Source: Oscillospiraceae bacterium
GTDB lineage: Bacteria; Bacillota; Clostridia; Oscillospirales; CAG-272
Length of the DNA: 40,461 nt
Assembly: GCA_015064685.1 (NCBI GenBank)
Contig: SVRT01000023.1
Coordinates: forward strand, 1-40,461
Direction: 5' to 3'
Position numbers and translations under genes: made by a program. Shown here piece by piece: positions 34,101 to 40,461 of this stretch (within the stretch, counting starts at the first letter, position 1; every line of letters begins with the position of its first letter). Under the pieces are notes generated by a model that was given only the letters and a program-made list of their open reading frames with translations, was not told the DNA's origin and did not search any database.

Positions 34101-34639
34101 TTCTTTCCGTTAAGCGTAAAGGAAAGAATCTCGTAGTTGTCGGGATTGGAAATATGTACCTTAATATAGAAATCTGTATTCGGACGGGTATAGAAGACTA
34201 TCTCCTGCTCGCCTATCTCAAGGCTCGAGGACTCTGCCTCGGTCTCGGCGGAGGTATCTTTACCGTTCTTGTCGTTACCGTTGTGATTTCCGTTGTCTCC
34301 GTCCTTGAGCCAGTCAAATCCCTGGTCGGAGCTGCCTGCGGACAAGAAGCTAATGCTCATTCCACCCGCGTTTACGGTTGAATCATTATTATACGCGTGA
34401 GCGGTCATTCCCTGGTATATCGGCACCTGCTTTGCATCGGGGCGACCCGAAAGGATCAAAAACATTGACACAAGCGCCGTCAGAAGCAGTGCCGCCGCGG
34501 CGATAGCAGCGATCGTTCGGTTACGGACGATCTTTGACTTTTTTCTGAGTAATCTTATTCTCTTTTCGGTATTCTTCTCAATGATATCGTCATCTATTTT
34601 CGATATAGTGTCGAGATCCATCTTCTGCTTTTTGTTCAT
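31175..34639 (-). CDS. Large membrane-anchored probable anti-sigma/sensor protein with beta-solenoid ectodomain
   Basis: 1154 residues. Residues 1-41 are a charged cytoplasmic part with ISKIDDDIIEKNTEKRI, like the short sigma-binding tails of clostridial anti-sigma partners. One membrane helix follows (about 42-64, IAAIAAAALLLTALVSMFL). The outside part has a Ser/Asn/Gly linker, several Fn3-like beta domains (about 140-760, with repeated 'YDLNDGSG/FDLNDGKG' turns) and a GLUG-like beta-solenoid with CVNYG/CINYG repeats (about 850-1090). The gene overlaps the ECF sigma gene: an ATG at 34645 forms ATGA with its stop, but GAGG is better spaced for the ATG at 34639. Probable role: senses a surface or extracellular ligand and controls the sigma factor. 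Direct anti-sigma activity is inferred. Confidence 0.8.
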   Translation of the reverse strand: MNKKQKMDLDTISKIDDDIIEKNTEKRIRLLRKKSKIVRNRTIAAIAAAALLLTALVSMFLILSGRPDAKQVPIYQGMTAHAYNNDSTVNAGGMSISFLSAGSSDQGFDWLKDGDNGNHNGNDKNGKDTSAETEAESSSLEIGEQEIVFYTRPNTDFYIKVHISNPDNYEILSFTLNGKKYSSYMFEEGSDMENLILKCNVGDAEGIIEYTIDAIKYVDGTEIKDVVMEGNRTIKIGVYTDKQPASKITEEKIGLDSIGFDVSLSDELGMIEMSGGNVWVELLKDGNVVSRKDISNFERENVIFESLEKDTEYECRVVAHYDSLDGQGMADHVLLSRKFRTESIFVIDIKDTSQDGVEFLIEWNDLVENKTLTSLTLFRGGEKVRDIPVTDTRIDGLLSNNTYMLVAQYDLNDGSGSHITEKSVEIKTLAKAEPVFKFNDITADTFTIIGSYDHTDTDKTLVSYSVKLYSGELLVARNTDMKIEFNSLNSYTKYTVAIEYQFDLNDGKGMQEKRIEYSLNTRPYINVTRFRLANTQDVLFEGCQIFLDAQLDNPDGARVTHAIVNGRKYEIQVSLFEADSIAIEFWTDESMVGDVSFTLEGLSIMMPSGDSYDVMLEDGMSVNAYIQENVNIAEMEFTNESFEPVYWLFPSDKKYFKITVGSHTPYEVTHLELKTEGINEKLIFTSEDIIKVSDYEYAVEYPHSASGNAIWSVYVIGESQSITMEIIPENVYVRCHELGYDDVVYISNAQEFADMLASSEEGRYYELTADIDLSGVKWTPRDFNGVLNGKGHALKNMSLVGSLREGRGFGLFKTLYGVVTDLRFENTYVMTTLSGANGGLIADRSEKGIVMNCSIDETSEISVTGDTCVGGLIGSNAGIIKNCVNYASITSANGWCVGGITGEGGTLEGCINYGDMVFFKSEEHESHCGGIVGANLTYVVDCINYGKITVRSNETVDCENGYTGGIGGAIGTAIRCQNYGDIVQDDARRTLAGGISGGGSDGTLKDCVNYGSISHGSGILGSRSSGGTCIIENCINFGDVSGYSVSGIFYSGGDTGLNVFVKNCVNVGKVSDTSERQGAGIILGEPSFGIEKIVAENCYTNVLYAFDSRHEGVQKCSLDQLNDSEFYTKTLGWSEDVWDLSELDFENGKYPKLK

Positions 34640-34641
34640 AC

Positions 34642-35232
34642 TCATACCTCAATGCCCCCCTCCTTAAGTCGTTCTCTCAGCTCCTCGCGCATCTTAGAGA
34701 TAGCTCTGAAAACCGTTCTCTCGCTTACGCTGAGCATTTTTGATAGATCGTCTATTGTATCGCAGTAATAATATCTGCACACAAAAATAAACTGATCTCT
34801 CTCGTCAAGCTCGCGCAAAAACTTGTTTAGCTCCTCCGCAACTGCGGAAACCGCCGCCTCCTCTTCAAGCGAGCCGTCATAGGAAAGTGTGTCCCCAAGC
34901 TCCTCAAGAGAGCTTACAAGCTCCGAGGGAATGCGCTTTGACGCGCTCCTTTCCCTATATCTGTCAACTGCGATATTTCTAGTAATTCGGGAAAGAAAGC
35001 CCTGCAGCGAGCCCGGTCTCTGGGGAGGAATAGAATTCCAAGTGCCGAGATAGGTATCATTGAGACATTCCTCACAGTCAAGTCTGCTGTGAATTATGTT
35101 ATAGGCAATTGTGTATAAGTATTTACCGTATTTTTTATCTGTTTCGTCGATTGCCTTTTCGTCTCTGCTCCAATAAAGATCAACAATTTCTTTATCTGGC
35201 AGGTATCCGCTGTCAGTCTTGTTCCGAGCCAT
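34642..35232 (-). CDS. ECF-type RNA polymerase sigma factor
   Basis: 196 residues from the ATG at 35232 (MARNKTDSG; GGAG 7 bases upstream), in preference to the ATG 36 bases earlier, which has no site. Sigma region 2 at about 25-92 (YGKYLYTIAYNIIHSRLDCEE, then FLSRITRNIAVDRYR), region 4 at about 135-190 (DERDQFIFVCRYYYCDTIDDL with the HTH LSVSERTVFRAISKMREEL). This fits the uncharacterised clostridial ECF group whose members open with 'IVDLYWSRDEKAI'. It overlaps the large membrane protein gene, which is probably its regulator. Confidence 0.93.
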   Translation of the reverse strand: MARNKTDSGYLPDKEIVDLYWSRDEKAIDETDKKYGKYLYTIAYNIIHSRLDCEECLNDTYLGTWNSIPPQRPGSLQGFLSRITRNIAVDRYRERSASKRIPSELVSSLEELGDTLSYDGSLEEEAAVSAVAEELNKFLRELDERDQFIFVCRYYYCDTIDDLSKMLSVSERTVFRAISKMREELRERLKEGGIEV

Positions 35233-35270
35233 AGTTTTCTCCATTCCGCCATAAGGCTGTATAATCATTT

Positions 35271-35282
35271 GGGAAAGTTCCC
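35271..35282. promoter_or_regulatory. GGGAA/TTCCC inverted repeat upstream of the sigma gene
   Basis: GGGAAAGTTCCC on the + strand, an inverted repeat (5-base arms, 2-base centre). On the minus strand it includes GGAACTT, similar to the AAC-type -35 element of ECF promoters, so it could be an autoregulatory promoter part or an operator. No matching ECF -10 is clear. Confidence 0.35.
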
Positions 35283-35339
35283 CTATAATTACTGTCGTAT
35301 TTTTTTCAAAACACTGACATTTTCAGCCTCTTTGTCTAC

Positions 35340-35368
35340 ATTATACTCTAAAAATCACTTATTTTCAA
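35340..35368 (-). promoter_or_regulatory. Sigma-A promoter of the ECF sigma operon
   Basis: On the minus strand TTGAAA (35363-35368), 17 bases, TATAAT (35340-35345). It leaves a leader of about 100 bases before the sigma start. Confidence 0.85.
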
Positions 35369-35380
35369 CAAACAAAGACA

Positions 35381-35421
35381 AAATGCTCCCTCAGCCGCAT
35401 TTTACGACCGAGAGAGCATTT
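35381..35421 (-). terminator. Hairpin downstream of the M3 lipoprotein gene
   Basis: AAATGCTCCCTC (35381-35392) pairs with GAGAGAGCATTT (35410-35421) with one mismatch; on the minus strand it is followed by TGTCTTTGTTTG. A weak but plausible terminator separating the M3 gene from the sigma promoter. Confidence 0.6.
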
Positions 35422-35428
35422 ATTTTTA

Positions 35429-35510
35429 TCAATTTGTGAATTCTTTGACCGCCGGCCAGATCAGATCTTCCATCCAATAATGGCCCTTCGGTGTTACGAG
35501 CAGATATCGA
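35429..35510 (-). pseudogene. 3' remnant of an unidentified gene
   Basis: On the minus strand, starting one base after the M3 stop codon and in a different frame, the sequence reads YLLVTPKGHYWMED then LIWPAVKEFTN and a TGA stop. The residue mix (LLVTPKG, WMEDLIWP) looks like a genuine protein C-terminus rather than noise. LTPKG-like ends occur in HemN/HemW-type proteins, which is only a weak hint. No start codon or ribosome site is present, so I treat it as the tail of a gene deleted by the event that brought in the M3 gene. Confidence 0.35.
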
Positions 35511-37289
35511 TTATTTTACTATCAAATCCTGCATTGCTATGAAGGTCTGCTCTGTAAAGGGATCTGTAAGGCCGATCTTTGCGAGCGCACTCTTGAATCC
35601 GTCGTTCTCGTCTGTCTCCTCAACGAGCTTGCGATACATCTCGCGTCCTGCAGCCTCGTCCTTATCCGCGATCGAGAAAATATTGAGCGCGGAGATAGAG
35701 GAAGTAGCGTAGCTTATATAGTATACGGGAGAGTTCGGGCAAACTGCTAACCAGTATTCATTGATATCGGTTATCTTACTGTTGATGTAGTGAGTTCCAC
35801 CGTAAGGCAGACATACCTCCGACATGATCGCTTCAAAGTCCTCAAGCGTATAGCCTTCAACACTTTCAAGACTGTATACTCTCTGCTCAAAATCATCGAT
35901 AATTACGCATATGAGTATCATTGCTACGGTATTGTATACGTTATATTCACTGAGTGCGTTGTATACGGGGAGCGGGATCTGAGTGCTGAGGTACTTCAAA
36001 AGCAGATATTCGTTTGCCTGAGATTGTGTCTCGGCAAGGTCGTAGCTTGTAACGTGGGGGGTGTGGAGAGAAGCGTAATAGTGTCCCATCTCGTGAACTA
36101 TCGTAGAGGTGCTCTGTCCATTGCTTCCAAATAGGCAGAACGGGGTTTCAAGATCCTCAAGATACGTCTGATATGCGGACTGGTGCGAGTTCTGCGAGCT
36201 TGCGAAGATCATGTTTCTGTTCTCGAAGAGGCTCTTAAATCCCGCTCCTGTGCTGTTGTCAAACGAATTAACGTATCCCTCAAGATAGTTCTTGTCAAGA
36301 GTATCAAAGGGCTCGTAGAGGAAATCGACCATAAAGCCCTGGGCATTTCTACCAAGATTTACATATTTATTATACCAGCCGTCGCTGAGCGCGTTGAAAT
36401 TGGGCACGAAATACTTCATAACGTATCCCTTGAATGCCGCGATATCTTCACGTGTATAGTCTCTGCCATATACTTCCTTTGTTGCGTAATCGTAGTAATT
36501 ATCGTATCCCGCAAGCTTAGCTATACGGTTGTTATTTGTGACGATCTGTGCATAAAGCTCTGCAGTTCTCTTCTCTGCATCGGGTCCGCTAAGCTCGTTT
36601 AGCTCAACGAGTATCTCCTCGTTCTTCTCACGAAGCTCCTGAGATTCGGGAGTGTAGTTAAGAAGCTGGCTGATCTCCTCCTCTGTCCAATCAGCGAATA
36701 GCTCGTCTCTGATGGGAGACTCCAGATATACGTTACGGCAAGACTCCATGTAAGCGTTGTAAAGATCTCCGAACAGATCGTAGTTATCAAGGTATCTGCT
36801 GGATGCCGCAGTGTCATTTCTGTTGAGATCGTAGATTATGTTTGCAAGGCTTATCTGGGTGTCGATGTAGTAGAATTTGTCCTCAAACTCCATATAGGTA
36901 GCGTCTACCTCTTCGTAGTTGGAGCTTGTCTTTGCAATTGACTCAAACTCCTCAAGAAGAGTATGCGCATCCTCAAAGTCGGTGCTCTGGAGAGTAATCA
37001 TGCTCTCTATCTCGTCGCGTGTTCTCGAAATCGAGAGTCGGTAATCCGAAAGAGGTGCGTCCGTCTCGGGCTCTGTGGGAGCCTCGGTTACGGGCTCTGT
37101 TTCTTTGTTGCCCTTGGATTCAGCTTCGGGCTCGGTCTCATCTTCGGTAGCGGGCTCGGTAACTGTCTCAGTGGAAGCCGCCGTTTCCTTCTTGTCGCCG
37201 CTCTCTTTATTATTCGAGCCTGTGTCGCATGCTGTGAACAGCATTATCAGCGCGAGCAAGAGCGCTAAAAGCTTTGTTAAGTTCTTCAT
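35511..37289 (-). CDS. Lipoprotein M3-family oligoendopeptidase
   Basis: 592 residues. A lipoprotein signal (MKNLTKLLAL..LIMLFTAC) has the lipidated Cys at 21; a Glu/Thr/Pro-rich linker runs to about 80. The catalytic domain has H399-E400-M-G-H403 and E420 in DLAETQSQ, the zinc site of M3/PepF enzymes. It is therefore an exported, membrane-tethered peptidase. The ATG at 37289 is chosen over one two codons earlier because GGAGG is 8 bases away from it and only 2 from the other. It lies 26 bases after the Gly-rich membrane protein gene, in the same operon. Confidence 0.9.
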   Translation of the reverse strand: MKNLTKLLALLLALIMLFTACDTGSNNKESGDKKETAASTETVTEPATEDETEPEAESKGNKETEPVTEAPTEPETDAPLSDYRLSISRTRDEIESMITLQSTDFEDAHTLLEEFESIAKTSSNYEEVDATYMEFEDKFYYIDTQISLANIIYDLNRNDTAASSRYLDNYDLFGDLYNAYMESCRNVYLESPIRDELFADWTEEEISQLLNYTPESQELREKNEEILVELNELSGPDAEKRTAELYAQIVTNNNRIAKLAGYDNYYDYATKEVYGRDYTREDIAAFKGYVMKYFVPNFNALSDGWYNKYVNLGRNAQGFMVDFLYEPFDTLDKNYLEGYVNSFDNSTGAGFKSLFENRNMIFASSQNSHQSAYQTYLEDLETPFCLFGSNGQSTSTIVHEMGHYYASLHTPHVTSYDLAETQSQANEYLLLKYLSTQIPLPVYNALSEYNVYNTVAMILICVIIDDFEQRVYSLESVEGYTLEDFEAIMSEVCLPYGGTHYINSKITDINEYWLAVCPNSPVYYISYATSSISALNIFSIADKDEAAGREMYRKLVEETDENDGFKSALAKIGLTDPFTEQTFIAMQDLIVK

Positions 37290-37315
37290 TGTCATTTCCT
37301 CCGTTTTGACTTGGA

Positions 37316-38287
37316 TTAAAAATCGTCAAAGTTTATTTTTTCTTTTTGTTGGTTTCCCTTGTAGCTTCCGTCATCCTCGTCCTTTTTCTTGCGGTTTTTC
37401 ATAACCTTTACGATGATAACGACCGCGATCACGATAAGAATGATCGCTAATATCAGGCTGAAATAGTCAAAGTGCCTCGGAAGCACCTCCTCGGCGTCCT
37501 CAACCACCACTACGATCGCGATTCCGGTAGAGGCGGTAAAGTCCTCAAGCGCATCGTTGACTACCTTATCATTCATATTGATGGAAGTCTTGTTGGTAAG
37601 ATGAGACTTGTATTGGCTCTTTGAGCTGTCACAGTAATACGGGTCTTCAAGCTTGAGAGACTCGATATTTCTTTGCATCTTGCGAACGACCGAGGATATT
37701 CCCTTGTCGAGCGAGTACTGATAAGTGCCCGAGGCGTTGATGCCCGAATTCTCAACGGCATATCCAAGCTCTGTACCAGAGCCGCCGAACATGTAGTTTA
37801 TATCATCGTCAACGTCATCTCCGACCCACGCGATATACGCGTATTCATAATACTCCTCGTCTTCAACGAGGAAAACAAGAAGAATATGATCCTCGTAGTC
37901 CTGCCCCGCGTATGCGCTCTCATCTCCAAATTCAGCGGCATACTGCTGATTGGCATAATCCTGGAAGTCCTTTTCGTTGTACGTGATCTGACCTCCGGTC
38001 ATAATGCTGTTAAATGCAGAGCTGAACGTAGACAGCAAAAGTATTGCCGCAAAAAGCAAAATAATGATCGGTGCGATAAGCAGACCAAGCAAGCCGCCAA
38101 GACAGCCTCCACCGCCATAGTAATAACGGCGCGGTCCGAAATACCATCCTCCGTGATAATGCGGTCTGTGATGATGTCCGCCAAACCCACGGCCTCCGCC
38201 GCCGAAGCTTCCGCCTCCGCCGCCAAATCCGCCACCGAATCCGCGGCCTCCGCCGCCTCCTCGTGATCCTCCTCCGGGTCCCGGCAT
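37316..38287 (-). CDS. Gly-rich membrane protein with two membrane helices, function unknown
   Basis: 323 residues; AAGGAGG 9 bases before the ATG. The first 55 residues are almost only Gly, Arg, Phe, His and Tyr (GGGGRGFGGHHHRPHYHGG). A helix at about 63-90 (LLGLLIAPIIILLFAAILLL) and another at about 270-293 (ILAIILIVIAVVIIVKVM) flank a central domain (YNEKDFQDYANQQYAAEFG ... YIAWVGDDVDDDINYMFGG) that resembles TPM-type domains. The tail is charged and acidic. The Gly-rich head faces the opposite side from the central domain. It is in an operon with the lipoprotein peptidase. No function can be named. Confidence 0.8.
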   Translation of the reverse strand: MPGPGGGSRGGGGGRGFGGGFGGGGGSFGGGGRGFGGHHHRPHYHGGWYFGPRRYYYGGGGCLGGLLGLLIAPIIILLFAAILLLSTFSSAFNSIMTGGQITYNEKDFQDYANQQYAAEFGDESAYAGQDYEDHILLVFLVEDEEYYEYAYIAWVGDDVDDDINYMFGGSGTELGYAVENSGINASGTYQYSLDKGISSVVRKMQRNIESLKLEDPYYCDSSKSQYKSHLTNKTSINMNDKVVNDALEDFTASTGIAIVVVVEDAEEVLPRHFDYFSLILAIILIVIAVVIIVKVMKNRKKKDEDDGSYKGNQQKEKINFDDF

Positions 38288-38338
38288 ATATTTTCCCTCC
38301 TTATACTTGAATTAATAAGGATTTTTATCCTTTTTTCT

Positions 38339-38367
38339 ATTGTACCACCTTTTATTTTGTTTTGCAA
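38339..38367 (-). promoter_or_regulatory. Promoter of the membrane protein-M3 lipoprotein operon
   Basis: On the minus strand TTGCAA (38362-38367), 17 bases, TACAAT (38339-38344), 52 bases before the start codon. The 38288-38651 gap also contains the candidate small RNA described separately. Confidence 0.8.
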
Positions 38368-38401
38368 TGGTTTTTAAAAAATATTTCCTCTTTTTATAAC
38401 G

Positions 38402-38555
38402 AAAAAATCCGCATAGGTAAACAGGTGAATACGGGATTCAAACTATTTTCCAAGCCTACTGCTTGGAGGTGGGTTTCTCTGTACTCTTCGGCTCCGCCAA
38501 ACACAAGAGGACGGTCTTTATGACCGTCCTCTTGTGTTTGTGTAAGGACTATAAA
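38402..38555 (-). ncRNA. Candidate structured small RNA (possibly 6S-like)
   Basis: About 154 bases on the minus strand between a promoter-like site and a terminator. A perfect 18-bp hairpin, AAACACAAGAGGACGGTC with its complement (38499-38539), is followed by AAACCCACCTCC and the hairpin CCAAGC-AGTAG-GCTTGG. It ends with the terminator CCGTAT..ATGCGG then ATTTTTT (38407-38402). The 5' bases AGTCC can also pair with GGATT at the 3' end, and short AAACA/TGTTT and ACGG/CCGT steps follow, which recalls the rod shape of 6S RNA, though the perfect hairpin competes with it. The identity is a guess; the alternative is a structured 3' UTR of the GH78 gene. Confidence 0.4.
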
Positions 38556-38561
38556 AAAGAT

Positions 38562-38590
38562 ATTTTAGCATTTTTGCATTAAGGTTTCGA
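38562..38590 (-). promoter_or_regulatory. Possible promoter of the candidate small RNA
   Basis: On the minus strand TCGAAA (38585-38590), 17 bases, TAAAAT (38562-38567) with a TGC extension. It lies after the GH78 stop and just before the structured region. Confidence 0.5.
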
Positions 38591-38651
38591 ACTCTCACAA
38601 AAGGTGTATCGACTTTGTCGATTTGCTCTTGTTGATGTGGAAGCAAAGAAA

Positions 38652-40166
38652 CTACTCTTTATCTGTGTTTTCTGCGTCAAGCATATGTAACCAATAGACG
38701 GGCGTACAACTCCACGCGTGACAAGCACTATTGATTTCAGGTGCATTATACGGTGATTCAAACTGATTGTCAGGATTAAAAATTTCGGGACAACGATCAA
38801 AACCGCAAGCCACAATTTTACCCCAATACCCTTTCAGGAAATCGAGCGCTTTTTTCTTGAGATTGCAGCTATATAATGCCTCAAGGTAATAGTGCATCAT
38901 ATACGGCGTTCTCATCGTAAAGGCGGTTTTCGATGTTTCAATGTTCTTCAACACCTTTACATTTTCGTCTTTGGTCAAAACACCACTAAGAACTGCCCAC
39001 ACCTGCGAATGCCATGAAATCTGGTTGGATTCAGTTACAAAAAGACCTTCTTTTTCGGAATAGAAACCGCGAAGTGCCATTTCTGCCTTATCAATCTCCG
39101 CTTTTATCCAAGTGGCATCTTTCTGAAGCTTTTTGGCGATTGCATAAAGCTGTCTTAAGGTATAAATATACACACCTATTATCGCCACACTCTTATCTAA
39201 ACCGTCACACCAGTCTATAAAGGGGGTTACTTTCATCGTTTCAATTTTTGCCCCAACGATCTGTGCTTGCTGTAATGCGATATCATACAATTCTACAGGC
39301 AACTCCAGATCGCCGCAATTCTCCATATAATCATATATGCAAGAGATGAAAAACAATGAATAATCATCGAACACCCAGCCATCCACGTAGGGAGGGGAAT
39401 CAGGAAATACATACGGCGCCACAGCCCCGTCGATTCTGTAACCCGCAAACAGATAAATGCATCTTTTGATAAGATCAATATTTTTAAAACTGACATAATC
39501 GGTCAGCGCCTGCAAACGCAAATCGCCTATCCAAAGGCGCCTGTCACGCTTTGGGCCATCTTCGAAAACATCCTGTTCACAACTGCACAGCGTATCCAAA
39601 GAAATATCATAAATGCGTTTAAGAAACGGATCGGATATCGCAAATTCTGCTGCACTTTCTCTGCTGACACTGCTGACGCAGTCGCAATACAGTTGCTGAA
39701 TCTCAACTGGGAATTTGGTTGCGTTATCTATGCGTTCAATGCGCACATACCGAAACGCATACCGACGCTCCAGCTGCACGGCACACGGCAAAAACACGCT
39801 TGTTTTTACCTCGTTTTGCAGCCATCCGTCCCCCAAGGTGCCGTGATATTCATCAGAAGGCACGGTAAGCTCCAAAGGCATTTCACCAAAGGTGAATTTT
39901 AAACGAGGCGGAGAATCTGTAATGGTGTACGTGTGGTTAACCGTATAGTGCAGATATCCCACACAATGCTCGCCAAAATCCAGTGTGACGCTGTCCCCTG
40001 CATTAAGAAGAATCGGTAAATTACACTTTGCGTCCTTTACGGCGCGCACTTTTTGAAACGCCAGTTTGTCCTCTTCAAAATGTACGTATGAAACAGGCAC
40101 CACAGTTTTATGATGCAAAGGTTTTTTATGCGCTTTTGCTTTTTCAGAAAAAATAGTGTATTTCAT
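38652..40166 (-). CDS. GH78-type alpha-L-rhamnosidase, compact
   Basis: 504 residues; GGAGGGG 4 bases before the ATG. An N-terminal beta-sandwich part (about 50-165) precedes the (alpha/alpha)6 barrel with the GH78 hallmark EDGPKRDRRLWIGD (202-215). No signal peptide. GH78 enzymes are commonly 700-900 residues with extra beta domains, so this is a reduced version lacking one or more accessory domains. It removes terminal rhamnose from plant or bacterial glycans, probably intracellularly. It uses fewer CTC/GAG and more AAA/TTT codons than its left neighbours and lies next to a tRNA gene, which hints at transfer. No convincing promoter is seen in 40167-40346. Confidence 0.82.
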   Translation of the reverse strand: MKYTIFSEKAKAHKKPLHHKTVVPVSYVHFEEDKLAFQKVRAVKDAKCNLPILLNAGDSVTLDFGEHCVGYLHYTVNHTYTITDSPPRLKFTFGEMPLELTVPSDEYHGTLGDGWLQNEVKTSVFLPCAVQLERRYAFRYVRIERIDNATKFPVEIQQLYCDCVSSVSRESAAEFAISDPFLKRIYDISLDTLCSCEQDVFEDGPKRDRRLWIGDLRLQALTDYVSFKNIDLIKRCIYLFAGYRIDGAVAPYVFPDSPPYVDGWVFDDYSLFFISCIYDYMENCGDLELPVELYDIALQQAQIVGAKIETMKVTPFIDWCDGLDKSVAIIGVYIYTLRQLYAIAKKLQKDATWIKAEIDKAEMALRGFYSEKEGLFVTESNQISWHSQVWAVLSGVLTKDENVKVLKNIETSKTAFTMRTPYMMHYYLEALYSCNLKKKALDFLKGYWGKIVACGFDRCPEIFNPDNQFESPYNAPEINSACHAWSCTPVYWLHMLDAENTDKE

Positions 40167-40346
40167 GATACCCCTCCATTTACTTTGTCAGGCTTTACAT
40201 AAAGGCATTAAAACTTGTTCAATTTTTCTCTTTGCGCTCGGTAGCTTGTATTCGGTTTTGCGAGAGTTCGGCTCACTACAGAAAGGGAAAAATACCTTTT
40301 TCACATCCACAAAATCGCTTGTTAAAAATTCGACCGTAGAAATGGC

Positions 40347-40373
40347 GAAACCCCCGATAAAATCGAGGGTTTC
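40347..40373 (-). terminator. Terminator after tRNA-Ser
   Basis: GAAACCCCCGAT and ATCGAGGGTTTC pair around AAA with one mismatch. It lies 31 bases after the tRNA 3' end. The rest of 40167-40346 holds no gene I can support. Confidence 0.65.
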
Positions 40374-40403
40374 TTGGGCAATACCTTTTTCATTGTCCTT
40401 TGA

Positions 40404-40461
40404 TGGCGGAGGCAGAGGGATTCGAACCCCCGTGGGGTTGCCCCCAAACGGTTTTCAAGAC
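40404..40461 (-). tRNA. tRNA-Ser(UGA), partial at the right edge
   Basis: The minus strand reads anticodon loop CTTGAAA (anticodon TGA), then a long variable arm around GGGGGCAACCCC, the T arm GGGTTCGAATCCC, acceptor strand TGCCTCCG and an encoded CCA. The long variable arm and anticodon identify serine. The 5' part lies beyond the window. Confidence 0.93.

Noticed and set aside
38440-38540. IS200/IS605 right end or omega-RNA relic
   Set aside because: The CCAAGC/GCTTGG hairpin with ACCCACC is reminiscent, but no TnpA/TnpB gene or matching left end is in the window; a stand-alone RNA explains the promoter and terminator better.
40188-40403. Minus-strand frame of about 70 codons between tRNA-Ser and the GH78 gene (ends EQVLMPLCKA)
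   Set aside because: The composition is protein-like, but it has no start codon with a ribosome site, runs into the tRNA and overlaps the tRNA terminator; probably chance or a relic.
1-40461. CRISPR arrays, retrons, prophage genes, complete insertion sequences
   Set aside because: I found no regularly spaced repeats, no reverse transcriptase, no phage structural genes and no transposase frame on either strand.

Overview
The window looks like a chromosomal segment of an uncultured gut-type Firmicute, probably class Clostridia near Oscillospirales. The reasons are strong A/G-rich ribosome binding sites (GGAGG/AAAGGAG), sigma-A promoters of the form TTGAMA-17-TATAAT often with a TG extension, an archaeal/fungal-type Asd, a yybP-ykoY-like riboswitch before a P2A-type ATPase, an ECF sigma/membrane partner pair typical of Clostridia, and dispersed 250-base inverted-repeat elements. 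Taxonomy is inferred from gene types only.

Left part (1-6.95 kb, all leftward): an AT-rich, defence-like cassette behind one good promoter (6914-6942). In transcription order it holds a C-terminal stub of a DUF2779-type protein, a 216-aa nuclease-like protein, a WYL regulator, a 552-aa protein ending in a PD-(D/E)XK nuclease domain, a 669-aa CbxX/SpoVK-like AAA+ ATPase with its own promoter, a YhaN/RecF-like protein that has lost its P-loop, and a small acidic protein running off the edge. I do not recognise the combination as a named system.

7.2-14.1 kb (leftward): prmC, ddl, a GH106-type rhamnosidase and an exported endonuclease I with a membrane-anchor tail. 14.3-16.9 kb (rightward): asd, a repeat element and an alpha/beta hydrolase. 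17-21.8 kb: a CNNM/CorC-type transporter gene and a P-type cation ATPase gene diverge from a 670-base region. That region carries two separate attenuators: a yybP-ykoY (Mn2+) riboswitch with terminator on the + strand, and a 26-codon acidic leader peptide followed by an intrinsic terminator on the - strand. The leader peptide/CNNM arrangement is my best candidate for an undescribed regulatory system.

21.9-31.1 kb: PepF-type M3 peptidase, a second repeat element (inverted), GH20 hexosaminidase, Gfo/Idh/MocA oxidoreductase, a third repeat element, an EamA transporter, and a divergent AraC regulator plus PHP-domain protein with a discoidin-like tail. The last five genes look like a glycan-use neighbourhood. 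31.2-35.4 kb: an ECF sigma factor whose gene overlaps that of a 1154-aa single-pass membrane protein with a large Fn3-like and beta-solenoid ectodomain, probably its anti-sigma sensor. 35.4-40.5 kb: a lipoprotein M3 peptidase, a Gly-rich membrane protein, a candidate small RNA with its own promoter and terminator, a compact GH78-type rhamnosidase, and the 3' part of tRNA-Ser(UGA) at the right edge.

The three repeat elements (15527-15776, 23708-23958, 27234-27490) share inverted ends built from small hairpins whose arms co-vary, so they look like one MITE/BIME-like family.
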